From Amoebophrya sp. A120 (lineage: Eukaryota; Sar; Dinophyceae; Syndiniales; Amoebophryaceae): 64,000 bases of DNA. The position numbers and the translations under genes were made by a program. Positions 1 to 10,782 of this stretch are shown in pieces (position 1 is the first letter of the stretch; each line of letters opens with the position of its first letter). The stretch is taken from positions 1,509,216 through 1,573,215 of the forward strand of contig CAJINV010000011.1 in assembly GCA_905178155.1 (NCBI GenBank). The letters are read 5' to 3'. The notes beneath the pieces are model-generated. The model saw only the letters and a list, made by a program, of their open reading frames with translations, was not told the DNA's origin and did no database searches.

Positions 1-3000
1 CTCGTGCAGATGATGAAGATGAACCAGTTCCGCAGGGCGACTCCGCGGATATCATCATCGAAAAGAACAGGAAGATCACGGCGTTGGAGAAACAAGTGAA
101 GGAAGCGCAGGACCAACTGAAAGTGTTGAAACACCGCGACCAGAAGGCGAACAAGGTGCAAAACGAGCTGGCCGCAGACAAGGCGTTGTTGGAAGAGCAA
201 AGGAACGCATTGGAGAAGCGCTTGCAGCAATCGCTTCAGGAATTGAAGAAGGAAGCGGAGAGGAGGACGAACACCAGTGATCTTGGTGGGACGAGTGGTG
301 CTCCTGCTTCAAGTTCCGCGTCCTCGGCTGCTGTCCTACTTCCAGGTGATTCATCTAATGCTGGGCAAGCAGCTCCACTTGCATCTTCCGCTCATCTCTC
401 CTCTGCGTTATCCACAGAAGAGAAAGAAGACGCTTTGAATGAAGAACTTCTCCAGAAAGACGTGCAAGTCAAATCGCTCCAGCGCCAGTTGCAGCTCAAA
501 AGGGTCGAAAACGACGAGCTCCGACTCCGATTTCGGAAAAAGCGCGACGCCGCGCACACTGCCGCAAGGCTCGACGGGTTGCTTGCTGCGGAGAATAACA
601 CGGTGGAACAGGATAAGGACAACACTGCTGGTGGTTCTTCCTCTTCTTTCGCCGGCGGTGTGATCTCCCCTTCGAGTGGAAATCAGGCACAGCAACAAGC
701 GAATATCGCACTACAAAATCAGAACCAGATCGCGTCTGCCACGACGGAACTGCGGCAAGCGATTGAGACGGAGTATCGGCAGGAGCTGGAGCTTTACAAG
801 TCTGAGACGCAGAGCAAAATCGAGAAATTCCAAAAAGCCACGCAGGAGGGGAAGAAACACTCGACGGAGCTCACGAAAAAATTGGAATCCGAGTTGACCC
901 GCCAGCAGGAGGAGGTGAAGGCGCAATTAGCGAAATCGGCGGAATTGGAGGAGGAAGTGGAACGACGGAAGGAAAAGTACCGGAAACTGCAGGAGGAATT
1001 GACGCAAACGCAAAGGGACGCGGAAGAACGGGTGCAACAGAAGTTGGCGGCGCAACACAGTGCTGAAGTGGAGCAACTGAAGGCGGAATTGGAAAGTATG
1101 AAGGGGAAACTGGCGGTTGCTGCACGTGTATCAGGACAACCCAGAAAAAGTTCTTCAGGTTCGGTTCATGCCGTTGATGTCGAAGGAGAAAAAGATCTCG
1201 CGGTTGTTGAAAAAGCGCAAACTCATTTTTCCGAGTCCAAAGAAGGTGATGAAGATGCTGTGGTCGCTGAAGTGGAAGAGGGGGAAGTCGCAGCACCTCC
1301 GGACGCAGCTCCCGATGAAGTTGCGATGGATGTGGACGCTGAAGTAGAGCAGCAACTACAGGAACAACCAAGAAACGAGGAGCAAGTTGTCGATGTCGCA
1401 GCTCAGGAGGGAGAAGTCGCTGCTGGCGCTGAAGCTGTTGCAGTACCAGAGATGGACGGTGAGCAGCAGGAACAGATTCTTGTTGGCACCGTTAACGAAC
1501 AGGAGTTGGATGACCCCGAAGAAGTAGACGCCGACAATATGGAAGTCGAAGTAGATGTTGTCGAAAGTAATCAGCACCTCCAAGTTCAAACAAGCACCGT
1601 CGCGGCCCGGGCTGGTGGTATTGAAGATAGTCACGATGCGGAATCCACGGCCAGGAAGACAACCCAAGTTTTTGCGCCAGACGAGGAAGCGTTGCTCGGC
1701 GGGGATGTCGAAGAGGAAGAGCAGCAAGGGAACGATGAGTTAGCGCCGCGACATGCTTCAGCTCAACAGCCGCGACAAACCGACCTCGCTGCGGCGATAA
1801 ATCTCCAAGACCAACAGGGCCTGCAGGAGCTGGTCGCAGCTCAGGTAGAAGGAGCTGCTGGTGTTGAAAAGCAAGAAGCAGAAACGTCAGCGGCCCCTCC
1901 TCCTCCTGCCGCCACGACCCAAGAATACGAAGTTGCAGCAACGCTCGAGATTCCACAAGTAGATCTTCCGTACGCAGAAGCCGAAAACAATGTCGAGGTA
2001 CACCTAGAGGACGCTGCTGCGAACGTCGCCGCCGAAGTTCAGGAGGAGCTTCAAGCGCTTGACGCGGCCATGCAGGACATTGCGGACGAGGAAAAACGAT
2101 TAGAGCAAAGTGGAGGTGATGGGGATGCGGCAGCAGATGAAGATGCCATCGTTATTGAGGAGGTTGCAGCGGAAGAAGGGCAACAAGACGAAATCAGCGA
2201 GGAGTACCAAATTGAAGAGGTTTTGCCCGACAATGTGGATGATGGAAATAACGCTCCGCAAGAAGCGCCTGCTCCAGAAGCAGCAGAAGCACCGCCACCC
2301 ATGGAACCTGCTGCGCGAGTAGGTGGGGACCACGCGGTTGCAGCTGCGACTGGGGCAGTGCCAGGAGTTCTTCCAGTTGCTGTACCAGGTGCCACTACTA
2401 GCACCATCGTCACCGCAACAACATCACAGGCCGCGCAAGACCCACCTCCAGTTCCCCTGTCCCCAAGGAGCCAACTGCTCAAAACAACGACCACAACGAC
2501 GACAACAATGTTGACTACTAAAGTGGTGGAAATTGTTCAGGAAGAAACCTTGATTAGTGGAGACGAAGCTGCCCCCGCGCCAGTAGATGCACCAGCTTCT
2601 TTAGAGGATCAGCAAGCACCGGACACAACTGCAGATGTGCTGGTACTAGCAGACGAGGGCGCCGTGCAGGAGGACGACCAGGGCGCCGTGCAGGAAGAGG
2701 ACCGTGCTCCACCAGAAGCCGTCCCTGGTGCCGACGAAGCCGGTGCAACGGTAGCCGCTGATGAAAATGAAGCGGAAGTTCAGAACCAAACCCGTCCCCC
2801 CGTGGTATTCGATATGGAAACGCCTGCGGCATTGAAGAGTGAAAGCGAAATCTTCGTCACTCCTCAGGGTGGTGGTGCAGAAGAGCCCGACGAGAAGGAT
2901 CTGGAGGGAAAAGAAGAAGCTGTTGCTGGGCCAGGCAGTGCTTCTGCAGACGTAGACGCGAGTGCTAATGTAGCTGACGTTTTCGAGCCTGAGCTGCCTG

Positions 3001-3212
3001 GAGATCATGCCGCGCACACTGCACTAGAGCCAAATGAGCTGCAGGCTCTCGTCGATACTGCTGCCGCCTCTAGCGGAAGCGGTAGTAGTCTAAAGCGTGC
3101 GTCAGCTCAGCCCGCGGCAGTGGCAGTGGATCAAAGTGCACCCGTCGAAGAGGAAACGGGTGAAGCAGCGAAAAAACAGAAAACTGAAGCTGCTGCTTCT
3201 GACGCTGCATAA
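1..3212 (+). CDS. Large coiled-coil protein with long acidic C-terminal region, 5' end missing
   Basis: The frame is open from base 3, so the true start lies upstream of the window; it ends at TAA 3210-3212. Roughly the first 380 visible residues are heptad-like coiled coil (KQVKEAQDQLKVLKHRD, then a second block near 720-1110). The rest, about 650 residues, is low-complexity and strongly acidic (many EE, EV, QQ, PP). The C-terminus is basic (SLKRAS, AAKKQKTE), which could be a nuclear localisation signal. Coiled coil followed by an acidic tail is the architecture of TPR/Mlp nuclear-basket nucleoporins, but I see no diagnostic motif, so that is only a suggestion. No introner or canonical intron is evident in the visible part. 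It is followed by a non-coding gap and the next gene on the same strand. Confidence 0.8.
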   Translation, partial: RADDEDEPVPQGDSADIIIEKNRKITALEKQVKEAQDQLKVLKHRDQKANKVQNELAADKALLEEQRNALEKRLQQSLQELKKEAERRTNTSDLGGTSGAPASSSASSAAVLLPGDSSNAGQAAPLASSAHLSSALSTEEKEDALNEELLQKDVQVKSLQRQLQLKRVENDELRLRFRKKRDAAHTAARLDGLLAAENNTVEQDKDNTAGGSSSSFAGGVISPSSGNQAQQQANIALQNQNQIASATTELRQAIETEYRQELELYKSETQSKIEKFQKATQEGKKHSTELTKKLESELTRQQEEVKAQLAKSAELEEEVERRKEKYRKLQEELTQTQRDAEERVQQKLAAQHSAEVEQLKAELESMKGKLAVAARVSGQPRKSSSGSVHAVDVEGEKDLAVVEKAQTHFSESKEGDEDAVVAEVEEGEVAAPPDAAPDEVAMDVDAEVEQQLQEQPRNEEQVVDVAAQEGEVAAGAEAVAVPEMDGEQQEQILVGTVNEQELDDPEEVDADNMEVEVDVVESNQHLQVQTSTVAARAGGIEDSHDAESTARKTTQVFAPDEEALLGGDVEEEEQQGNDELAPRHASAQQPRQTDLAAAINLQDQQGLQELVAAQVEGAAGVEKQEAETSAAPPPPAATTQEYEVAATLEIPQVDLPYAEAENNVEVHLEDAAANVAAEVQEELQALDAAMQDIADEEKRLEQSGGDGDAAADEDAIVIEEVAAEEGQQDEISEEYQIEEVLPDNVDDGNNAPQEAPAPEAAEAPPPMEPAARVGGDHAVAAATGAVPGVLPVAVPGATTSTIVTATTSQAAQDPPPVPLSPRSQLLKTTTTTTTTMLTTKVVEIVQEETLISGDEAAPAPVDAPASLEDQQAPDTTADVLVLADEGAVQEDDQGAVQEEDRAPPEAVPGADEAGATVAADENEAEVQNQTRPPVVFDMETPAALKSESEIFVTPQGGGAEEPDEKDLEGKEEAVAGPGSASADVDASANVADVFEPELPGDHAAHTALEPNELQALVDTAAASSGSGSSLKRASAQPAAVAVDQSAPVEEETGEAAKKQKTEAAASDAA

Positions 3213-4292
3213 GTTGTTTGCTGGCTCCAGCTCGATCAGCTTGAAACATGTTTAATACTAACGCGACATGTGTGTGAATGTGACAAATGAAATTATCAAA
3301 GCGAAAACTCAAACACTCAAAGAAAAAAACATATATACGCACCCTCAATCGCTATATCTTGAGGCGGTCACAAGCTTTACACGAAGCTGTGAGAGAGCGT
3401 TGCTGCTGCAAGAAGGGCGAGCAGTGCTACACTTTCTTGTTCGTCGACGTCTACTTTCTCATATTTCTATTTCATTGTGATCCTATGGTATGTACCTTTT
3501 GCTTTTTCTTTTTCGCTCTAATCCGGAAGCCAGGCTAGATGCTGGGGCACACTGAAACGATCAAAGTACGACCAGAGACATGCTGCACGTGAGGATGTAG
3601 CTTTATTTGCTTTTGGATCTAAACTTTCAATTACATAGTGTACGTCTTCATCGTATTCATGTTGATAATATGAGTCAACCTGCACCTGCTATCCGCTCAG
3701 ATGAAAGAGAGATCTCCATATTATCTCCCCCTCGCGCTAAAGTAAAATGCATTCACGGGGCACCTTCTGTTGCTGGTAATCGCCTGTGCCCCTTGTTGTA
3801 GCAAATTCATAGACGTACTTTGTTTTCATTTCAACGAACCGCACATCACGCACCTCCACAGGACGTAGACAAAGTCTACTGAAAAACGTGATCCCATACT
3901 TTACTCTAACTGAAACTGAAAGGTTTCTAACGAAATCTTTGCATGTGCAGTTAAAGCTAAAGGTAAAAGTCAAACACAAACTCGACAACTTTCGAAAAAA
4001 TAATTTTGTAAAGAGCACTAAGCTGCTGCCTCTCAAATATAAATACTCCTTACAACTAGCAGTAGCGTCATTTCTAAGATTTTTTAAACACAACCGCCTT
4101 TGAAAGTTTCTTTGTTTCTTTGCCCAAATTTCAAGTTGAAACTTGAAAAATAGCATTCAAAAGTACCCGCAGTTGATAGTTCAGAAGTACCACTGTCGAC
4201 AGAGACAGAGTCAGAAACTTTCGGGCTCCGACCGCATTTCATCAATCATTATCCACACTGCTCTCGGCATCAAAAAAAATATTTTCACAAAA
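3213..4292. other. Intergenic / untranslated region
   Basis: About 1.1 kb, AT-rich compared with the flanking genes, with short homopolymer runs. It must hold the 3' UTR of the upstream gene and the promoter or 5' UTR of the next. I see no convincing coding region, RNA gene or repeat. Confidence 0.6.
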
Positions 4293-7200
4293 ATGCCTTT
4301 GTATCTCACCGCCAAGTTCAAGATGATGCCTGCCCTTGTGGCAGCTGCACTTGGGGGCGGCATCACGTCGACCTGTGTAGTAACGGCCTCCAATCCTGTC
4401 CGGCCTGGTCCCGTGGCGAAGGGCAAACCAGCTCCGAAACGACAGAGCAGACGTCCGGGGGAAGAACAGCAGGGGCAACATCAGTTGCACTACACAACCG
4501 GAGCACGCTCCACGGTGCGCGTTGTTGGAAGAAATCGGGCCTCCGGACGAGGTGGACAGCAGCAGCAAGGTCGCGCAAGTAACGGTCAGCTGCGGGCGCA
4601 GGAACAGCAACAGCAAGACCACCTAGACCAGCGTGCAGCCATCCCCATCGACGAGGCATTTGCAGATCGCAACCGCCTCGCCCGGACCCAAGTTTTGAGC
4701 GACCACCTGGACAGAACCCAGCCCCAGAGCATTGCGGACGCGAACCTGCTCCGGGCCTTTGTACGGGTCTTGGAGGACGAACGGCGGACGAACAACGGAG
4801 GTATCCGAGACCAGCAGCAAGGACTGCGTCAGCAATCCTTCAGTGGTCCTGTTCGTCGGACTGCTGGTGCGGGACGTCCAGGCCAGCAAGGTGGACAACA
4901 ACCTGCAGTCTATGAGCAGCCGCGCGACACAATGCTTCTACAATACCCCCAGCAGGAGCAGCCACAACGGGGGGATCAGCTGCCAAGTTTGATTTCTCCC
5001 TCCGGCGGAACAAACTATGCAACCCATTCCCTGCACCAGAACCTGTCTGCTGCAACCGTGACTCGCACCCCGTCGCCGACGGACGAAATTCTGAATCACT
5101 TCAACACGATGGAGGATGAGGAGCACGACAATTGGGGCCGAGACAGCTACAGCTCTGGGTCTGGAGGTTTTTCGTCGCCAGAACAAGTCGAATTCGGCGC
5201 GGAAGAGGATGCTTTCATGCGGTCCTTTGCCTGGAACGAACACGACGACTCGCTGACCATTCCGCCGTTTCAGCATTTTTACATCAACCGAGGCCGCGGC
5301 CACAATGACCATCTGCAGATGAATACCATTTCCTGTCCACCGGGGCTGGAAGCCAGAGCCACTCCCGTGACTACTTCGAGCACCTCCATTTTTCCCCGCA
5401 CCAGCACGCCAGCGATGGTTGTGGCTCCGCAGCCGCAGCGTCAGGGCCTTTTTCTCCCGGACCAAGATGAAGATCCGTTTGCGCTGCAGCTGCCCAACAT
5501 GCAGCAGCCCATGCGTGTGGAGATTTTTGACGGGAAAAAGCAAAGCATGGGTCAACAACGTCCGACAGCCAGTGCCTCCGCGGCGACCTCCTATACGTAC
5601 ACCGCCGGTCAGGAATTCCTGAGCGCTGCCACGGCGACGCCCTCATCTCCAAATGGAGTCACTCCCACTGCAGCGGGAACAGCCGGCGCTCCTGCTATGC
5701 GGGCACCGCCCGGGTTGAGTTTAGATCCCAGCAAGTCGAATGGCAGTGTGAGGATGATGTGGATGTGTGTCCCTGTGCCGTTTGATAACAACAAAAAATC
5801 TACAACTTCCAGCCCCGCCGCGGGCAAAGAAGAAGCAGCTCTTGCCCCAGCGCTGGTCGATGGCCATCTTCTACAGAATCTGCAACTTGTTCAGGATCAT
5901 GCTGGTGGCACCGACATTACGGCTGACTCTACGGACGACGTCGAGCGATTGAAGTCCGAGGTTATCGACTATGGAACTCTCAAACGTTACATTCTCAACT
6001 GTTACATGATTTGTCATGCAAATTTACCACCAAGATCGCCGCGATCAAGCTGCTTCGCATAGCAAATCTGCGAAGGGCTAAACAGCATCGAAATCTGTGC
6101 CAAATCTGTAATGCAAAAGGCGCAATCTTCGCCAGTTCACTTTTGCCGTTCTTGCATGACAAACTTATGGAACAGTTGAGAATGTAACATTTGAGAACGC
6201 CATATCGACATGCTGAGGGATATGGGTGACAACTTTGGCACCCAGCTCTCCGACGCTGAGGCAGTGGCCGCCCTGCAGATTGTCAACGAGCGCCTGGCGA
6301 AGCACTCCGAGGAAGAGATTGCGAAGGCCAGGAATTCCCTCGAAGATGGGCGCGCTGAACAAATGAGGCCGATGAAAGCAATCGGACGAGGAGGAGGACC
6401 AGAAAGCCCCACGACGACTCGTCAACACCGAGCATTAGATCATGCTGAAGCCGGCGGCGCGGCCTTCAGAGCACAAAGAAGTGCGACACAAGTAGAGCCT
6501 TTTTTGTCCTCCTCGCAGACGACTGGGGTCTCGGTCAGCAAAAAAACTGCTCTACCGCTGACGAGGGAAAACCAAAACGTGCAGGCGTCTCAGAGCGCGT
6601 TCCTGGCGAAGACTGCTCCAGCACCGGCGCCCGTCGGCTCCTTGGTGCACAACTTCTACACGCTCGAACCGATGTCTGCACATCAAACCGTAGATCGCGT
6701 GCCGCACCAACAACAGCGTCATGATCATCTGGCGTCGGAACAAGAAGATCATGTTCCACAACCGCCGCAGCCCCACCCGCAGTTGCGCCGCTCGCTGAAC
6801 GTCCAGAGGGGGCAACCGAGAACCCCTGGCCAGCAGCACGATGGTATTATTAACGCGAAGACGAGGAACGAGCACGGCAACATCATTATCGTTTCGAAAG
6901 GCTCCGTCGGGCACCCGCACGCCTGCCAGCAAGCCTGCAAGTACCACGGCAAGAAGAGCGGGTGCAAGGACGGAAAGGACTGCGACCGCTGCCACCTGTG
7001 CTTCTGGACGAGCAAGCTCAGCGGGGGCCGGAACTCGCCCGAAGCGAGGGAGAAGCGAAAGGGGATGAAGGAACAAGGCCTCTTGTCGGGAGGTCGAGGC
7101 GCTGCTTCGGCAGCTGGAACGAACCAAGAACAAGAAGACATTATTACACCACAACCTGGTCATCTCGTCTCTTCATCCTCTCCCGCGAGCAGCCCGAGTC

Positions 7201-7445
7201 AACAACAAGAGAGCATGTTGTACAACAACTCAAGCCCTGCCTCCCCGGCGTCTCCGTGGGTCGGGGTCGCTGATCAGCTGGCGGGAACTCGGGAAGATGG
7301 CGTTTTTCATCCAACAGGCAGTCCTTTCTCGACCAGAGGACAAGAAACTGAATCTGCCGACGTGCTGAACCAGGACATCATTCCATTCGCGACGATGAAG
7401 AAAGGCGCACGCGCAGGCCCGATGCTCCCGGGTCGCGTGTCGTGA
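4293..7445 (+). CDS. Secreted CCCH-type cysteine-cluster protein, copy 1
   Basis: Exons 4293-5969 and 6210-7445 give about 970 residues. The ATG at 4293 is chosen because the frame upstream has no other ATG and because a hydrophobic stretch follows (MMPALVAAALGGG, from the second Met at 4323), as in a signal peptide. The body is Gln/Ser/Pro-rich. Conserved blocks shared with the second copy (10783-22921) are the signal region, the motif RMMWMCVPVP near 5750, and LSDAEAVAALQIVNERL near 6250. A C-terminal cluster near 6900-7010 reads VSKGSVGHPHAC then C-x3-C-x8-C-x5-C-x2-C-H-x-C, containing a CCCH spacing (C-x8-C-x5-C-x3-H). Removing the introner at 5970-6204 plus one TCGAC gives EVIDMLRDM, matching EIIDMLKHM in the paralogue. 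Likely secreted or surface-exposed; the function is unknown. Confidence 0.8.
5970..6204. mobile_element. Introner element 1, duplication TCGAC
   Basis: A 235-bp insert in the secreted-protein gene. Its ends are inverted repeats of about 32 bp (TATGG...CAACTG against CAGTTGAG...CCATA), flanked by TCGAC at 5965-5969 and 6205-6209. The interior has TTTGTCATGC and GCATGACAAA signatures shared with the other introners. No GT-AG placement exists within the duplication, yet precise removal restores the frame and a peptide conserved in the paralogue. TIR family VI, shared with 19315-19583. Confidence 0.9.
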
Positions 7446-10400
7446 GGAAAATTATGTCGGGCTCAGCATATTAGATATTGACAGGTGGAGGTCATAGTCA
7501 CGAAAGACAGCGGTAGTTGATGTTGTATACTTCATTCGATGTCCCTCCTCTTTGTTTTGTCTGTAAATCGCACCACCGCTGTCCTCAGCAACGAACAGGA
7601 GGAAAACCGCGCCGTGCTATCATGCTCCAGCACAGAAGATAACGCTTCCTCCTTATACCAGTAGTAACGCACCACCAGTTGGAGCTGCTCTCGAAGTGTA
7701 CTATTTTTAGATGGTTGTACAAGAACTAAAGATTTTTTTAAATCCACCTTTGTATCCGGGCATCTCCCGCCTTTTTCTTCTTTTTTGCTGCGTTTCGGAA
7801 AACCGCGCGCATTATGTTATCTCTGATTCTAGTACTACGTACAAAGTATATGATGTTTCTATTTTCTCAAAAGTTGTTTTACAAATATACTTAATTATGA
7901 CCGCCCGACGATGAAATCCACCGGTGTTGATAGACGCTCCTTCTTACGAATGGAAATGCCTCAATAATGCTCATGCAAACGTGGTAATCTGTGCGTGCCC
8001 TTCACCTTCTCTATTTATGCTTCTAGTTCTATGGTCTAACCACTGAATTTATTCGCATTTCACACCTTCTCCACCGCTTGCTTCTCGTTCTATTTTTAGT
8101 CTCGCTGTAAAATTTGATTTTTTCGAAAGCACTTTCATATTTCCCGACCTAAGCACTCCAGAAAAACTGCAAAGAGAAGACAGAAGTAGTTCTGAGTAAC
8201 GCTATGACTATTTGTTGTATTTCTATTTCGCTGCACGATGGTCTTTGAAGAGCTTTTTTCGAATACAGAGCAGCTAGCACACCTAGCCACAGCTTTATTT
8301 GCAACCTTAGAATGCCACGAATATCAATATGATTTTAGATTTTTACGGACCTGACATTAATGTTTGCTAACTGGCACCACTTCCATTTGCAGCTCTATTT
8401 CTCGCCCAATTTTGGAACGGAATTTGTGAATTTGGAAATGCGTTTCCCGACAAACTTTCTGCTATTCGCGCCGGCATTTGCTATTTCTTTTGTTTGAGAT
8501 TTTCATCATTTCTGTGCTCTTGTAGTCACGATTTTTTCAACATGATGAAGGGTGTGTAGAAAAATATATTTCAAAGGAGCAAAATAAATGAGAATCTTCT
8601 GTATTTGCAGTCCTCCCTGTAGCATCGAACATGAGTTCAGCAAGCGTAAAACCTCGTTGTGTATGGCACGACGCCGATTTGGATTGTGTTATCTAACACA
8701 TGAGAATCCAGTAACCCGAACGTGAGTGCAGTATGTACAAGCCAGTACTTCGTGCCCCAATGATCTGTTATTTATTCTACGCCATCATAACTTAACCGCT
8801 TTTACTCACATAAAAACGATAACTCGCTACTTGTTGGCATCAATTGCTTCGAGAGCAGATAACTGCTCCTAAGTGCGCAGGTGAGACGCAGAATAGATGA
8901 CCTCCTCCGAAGAAGTACTTAGATGTTAATGTAGGAATATAGATTTTTTGTTGCTCGTTTTCCGTAGCTATTGCTGTATCCGAAGATCTTTATATTTTTA
9001 CGATCGATGCGACGATCGACGAAGTATGTCCAAAATATTTCGGCTTCGGGAGAGATCGAAAGCCCGCTCGCTTTGTTCGAGTAGGGTACGAGAACCGCCT
9101 GAAAACTACACGTTTATGATTTCTTTCGTCTTGTTGTACTTATCATTTCTGGGGGTAGCAACGATACGAACTTTTTTACGCTGCAAGAGCAGATGCAATT
9201 TACGATAGTATCTATAACTACCACTACTGCTGCAAAAATAAACAAGCGGCTTGTGAAGAGGATCGAGCTTCAGAGCTATTTCCGGACTACACCGAAAAAG
9301 AATACAAGCCGTGAAATGAAAAAAACAAAAAGTAGATATAGAGATATCTGATAAACTCAACCGAGATTTGACAATTTCTCCTTCTGTACTCCACCCTGCA
9401 TTTGTTGTATCTATACAGGAACCGAGTTGTCAAGGGCGCTTGCGCACCGGTGACCGTAGACGATGTCGACACAAACACGGCGTATCCTCGTCGCGCAATC
9501 GACGAGTTCACTTGTTCATTTGCATTTATTCGTGACGCGTTTTTTTGTATCGTGCCTCGCTTGTGGTCTTTGTGTGTGCAGGTGCCCTGATATAATTCGG
9601 TCATGATCTCCAGTCGATCTCGATGCTAGTAAATCGCGGCTCTGGAGGACGAGGACCAGCAGATACGAAGATAGCAATGCGGTTGCGGGGCCAGTAGGTA
9701 AATAATAAAACATGATATAATAATTCGCAGATGGAAATTATATTCTCCGCTTCGTCGTCGTCTTCCTTGTCGTCCTCGCAGCCTCTTTTGTTCATCCACT
9801 TGTTCTTTCTTCATTGCGGCCGGCCGCGATCAAAGCTACGGCGGGTGGATTGTTTCGCCACCAGTGATCTATCATCCGTGCCGGCGAATAAAGCGCTATT
9901 TGTTCTGATTTATTCAGTGTCTGTCGTGTTGTCCAAGTGGCATCTTGTTCCGGCGATCGAGATGATCTATCGAGATCTCAGCATATAATGCCAGACATAC
10001 ACAAGAGCTGCAACGCTTTTGCTATCATGTCGTCTCACACCGATTGATCTACTTGTATTTCCCGTTCCCCCTCACAACTTGTTCTAAGTAATGCGATCAC
10101 GTCCTCGCGAGGGCCGCCTTGATCTCGTCAAGAACTGGGGAGTTGGAGTATTTTGATAATGATATTTTTATATTCTGCACCATCTAACTATTGGGAGGGT
10201 TGGGCTTCGCGGTAAGACTTGACAATGGCATACAAATTTGGGATTTTACTTTTCAAGAACATACAACTTCAAAATACCCACAGCACCGGTCGTGGACAAC
10301 ATAGTCTACTGTCGATCAAAGATTTTTTTACAAGTAATTTATGAACCGAGTCTATATTGATATGGATAAGCATAAGGAGAAAGAGATTACAGAGAGCTTT

Positions 10401-10782
10401 ACTTCAACTCGTTCTGGTTCTCTTGACGTGGTAAAACTAAAACTAGAAGGAAGCAAAATTTGACTTCTAAGTCCTTCCAAAAGGCAACGAAATGAATTCT
10501 CACTACTCAAAGAAACACACCCGACCTTTTTTAGCCGCACTCCCGCCGTTTCAAGCTCAGAACGGTGGAAACATACAAGTACTTCTCAAGAAGCGCCGTA
10601 GTATGTAGGTAGTACTGCAACTACGTGGCTGATATTGATAAATAGTTCACTAGTACAACAGCTCGTACCGCAAAAAGTTTGATTTTTCCTCCCTCATCAA
10701 AGAAATAAAGTCTGCTCGAGGTAGCAGAGAATACAATTACACCTTCCGCCCCCAAAAGAACAAGAGCAAGACCAAGATCAAG
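7446..10782. other. Long intergenic region, AT-rich
   Basis: 3.3 kb with no reading frame I would defend. Many short A/T runs, no tandem repeat and no TIR pair recognised. I looked for tRNA-like T-loops (GTTCGA) and found nothing forming a cloverleaf. It contains the 3' UTR of copy 1 and the upstream region of copy 2. Confidence 0.6.

Noticed and set aside
871-3017. Long minus-strand and alternative-frame reading frames across the first gene
   Set aside because: They mirror the GC-skewed codons of the real plus-strand frame, which is longer and has coherent coiled-coil content.
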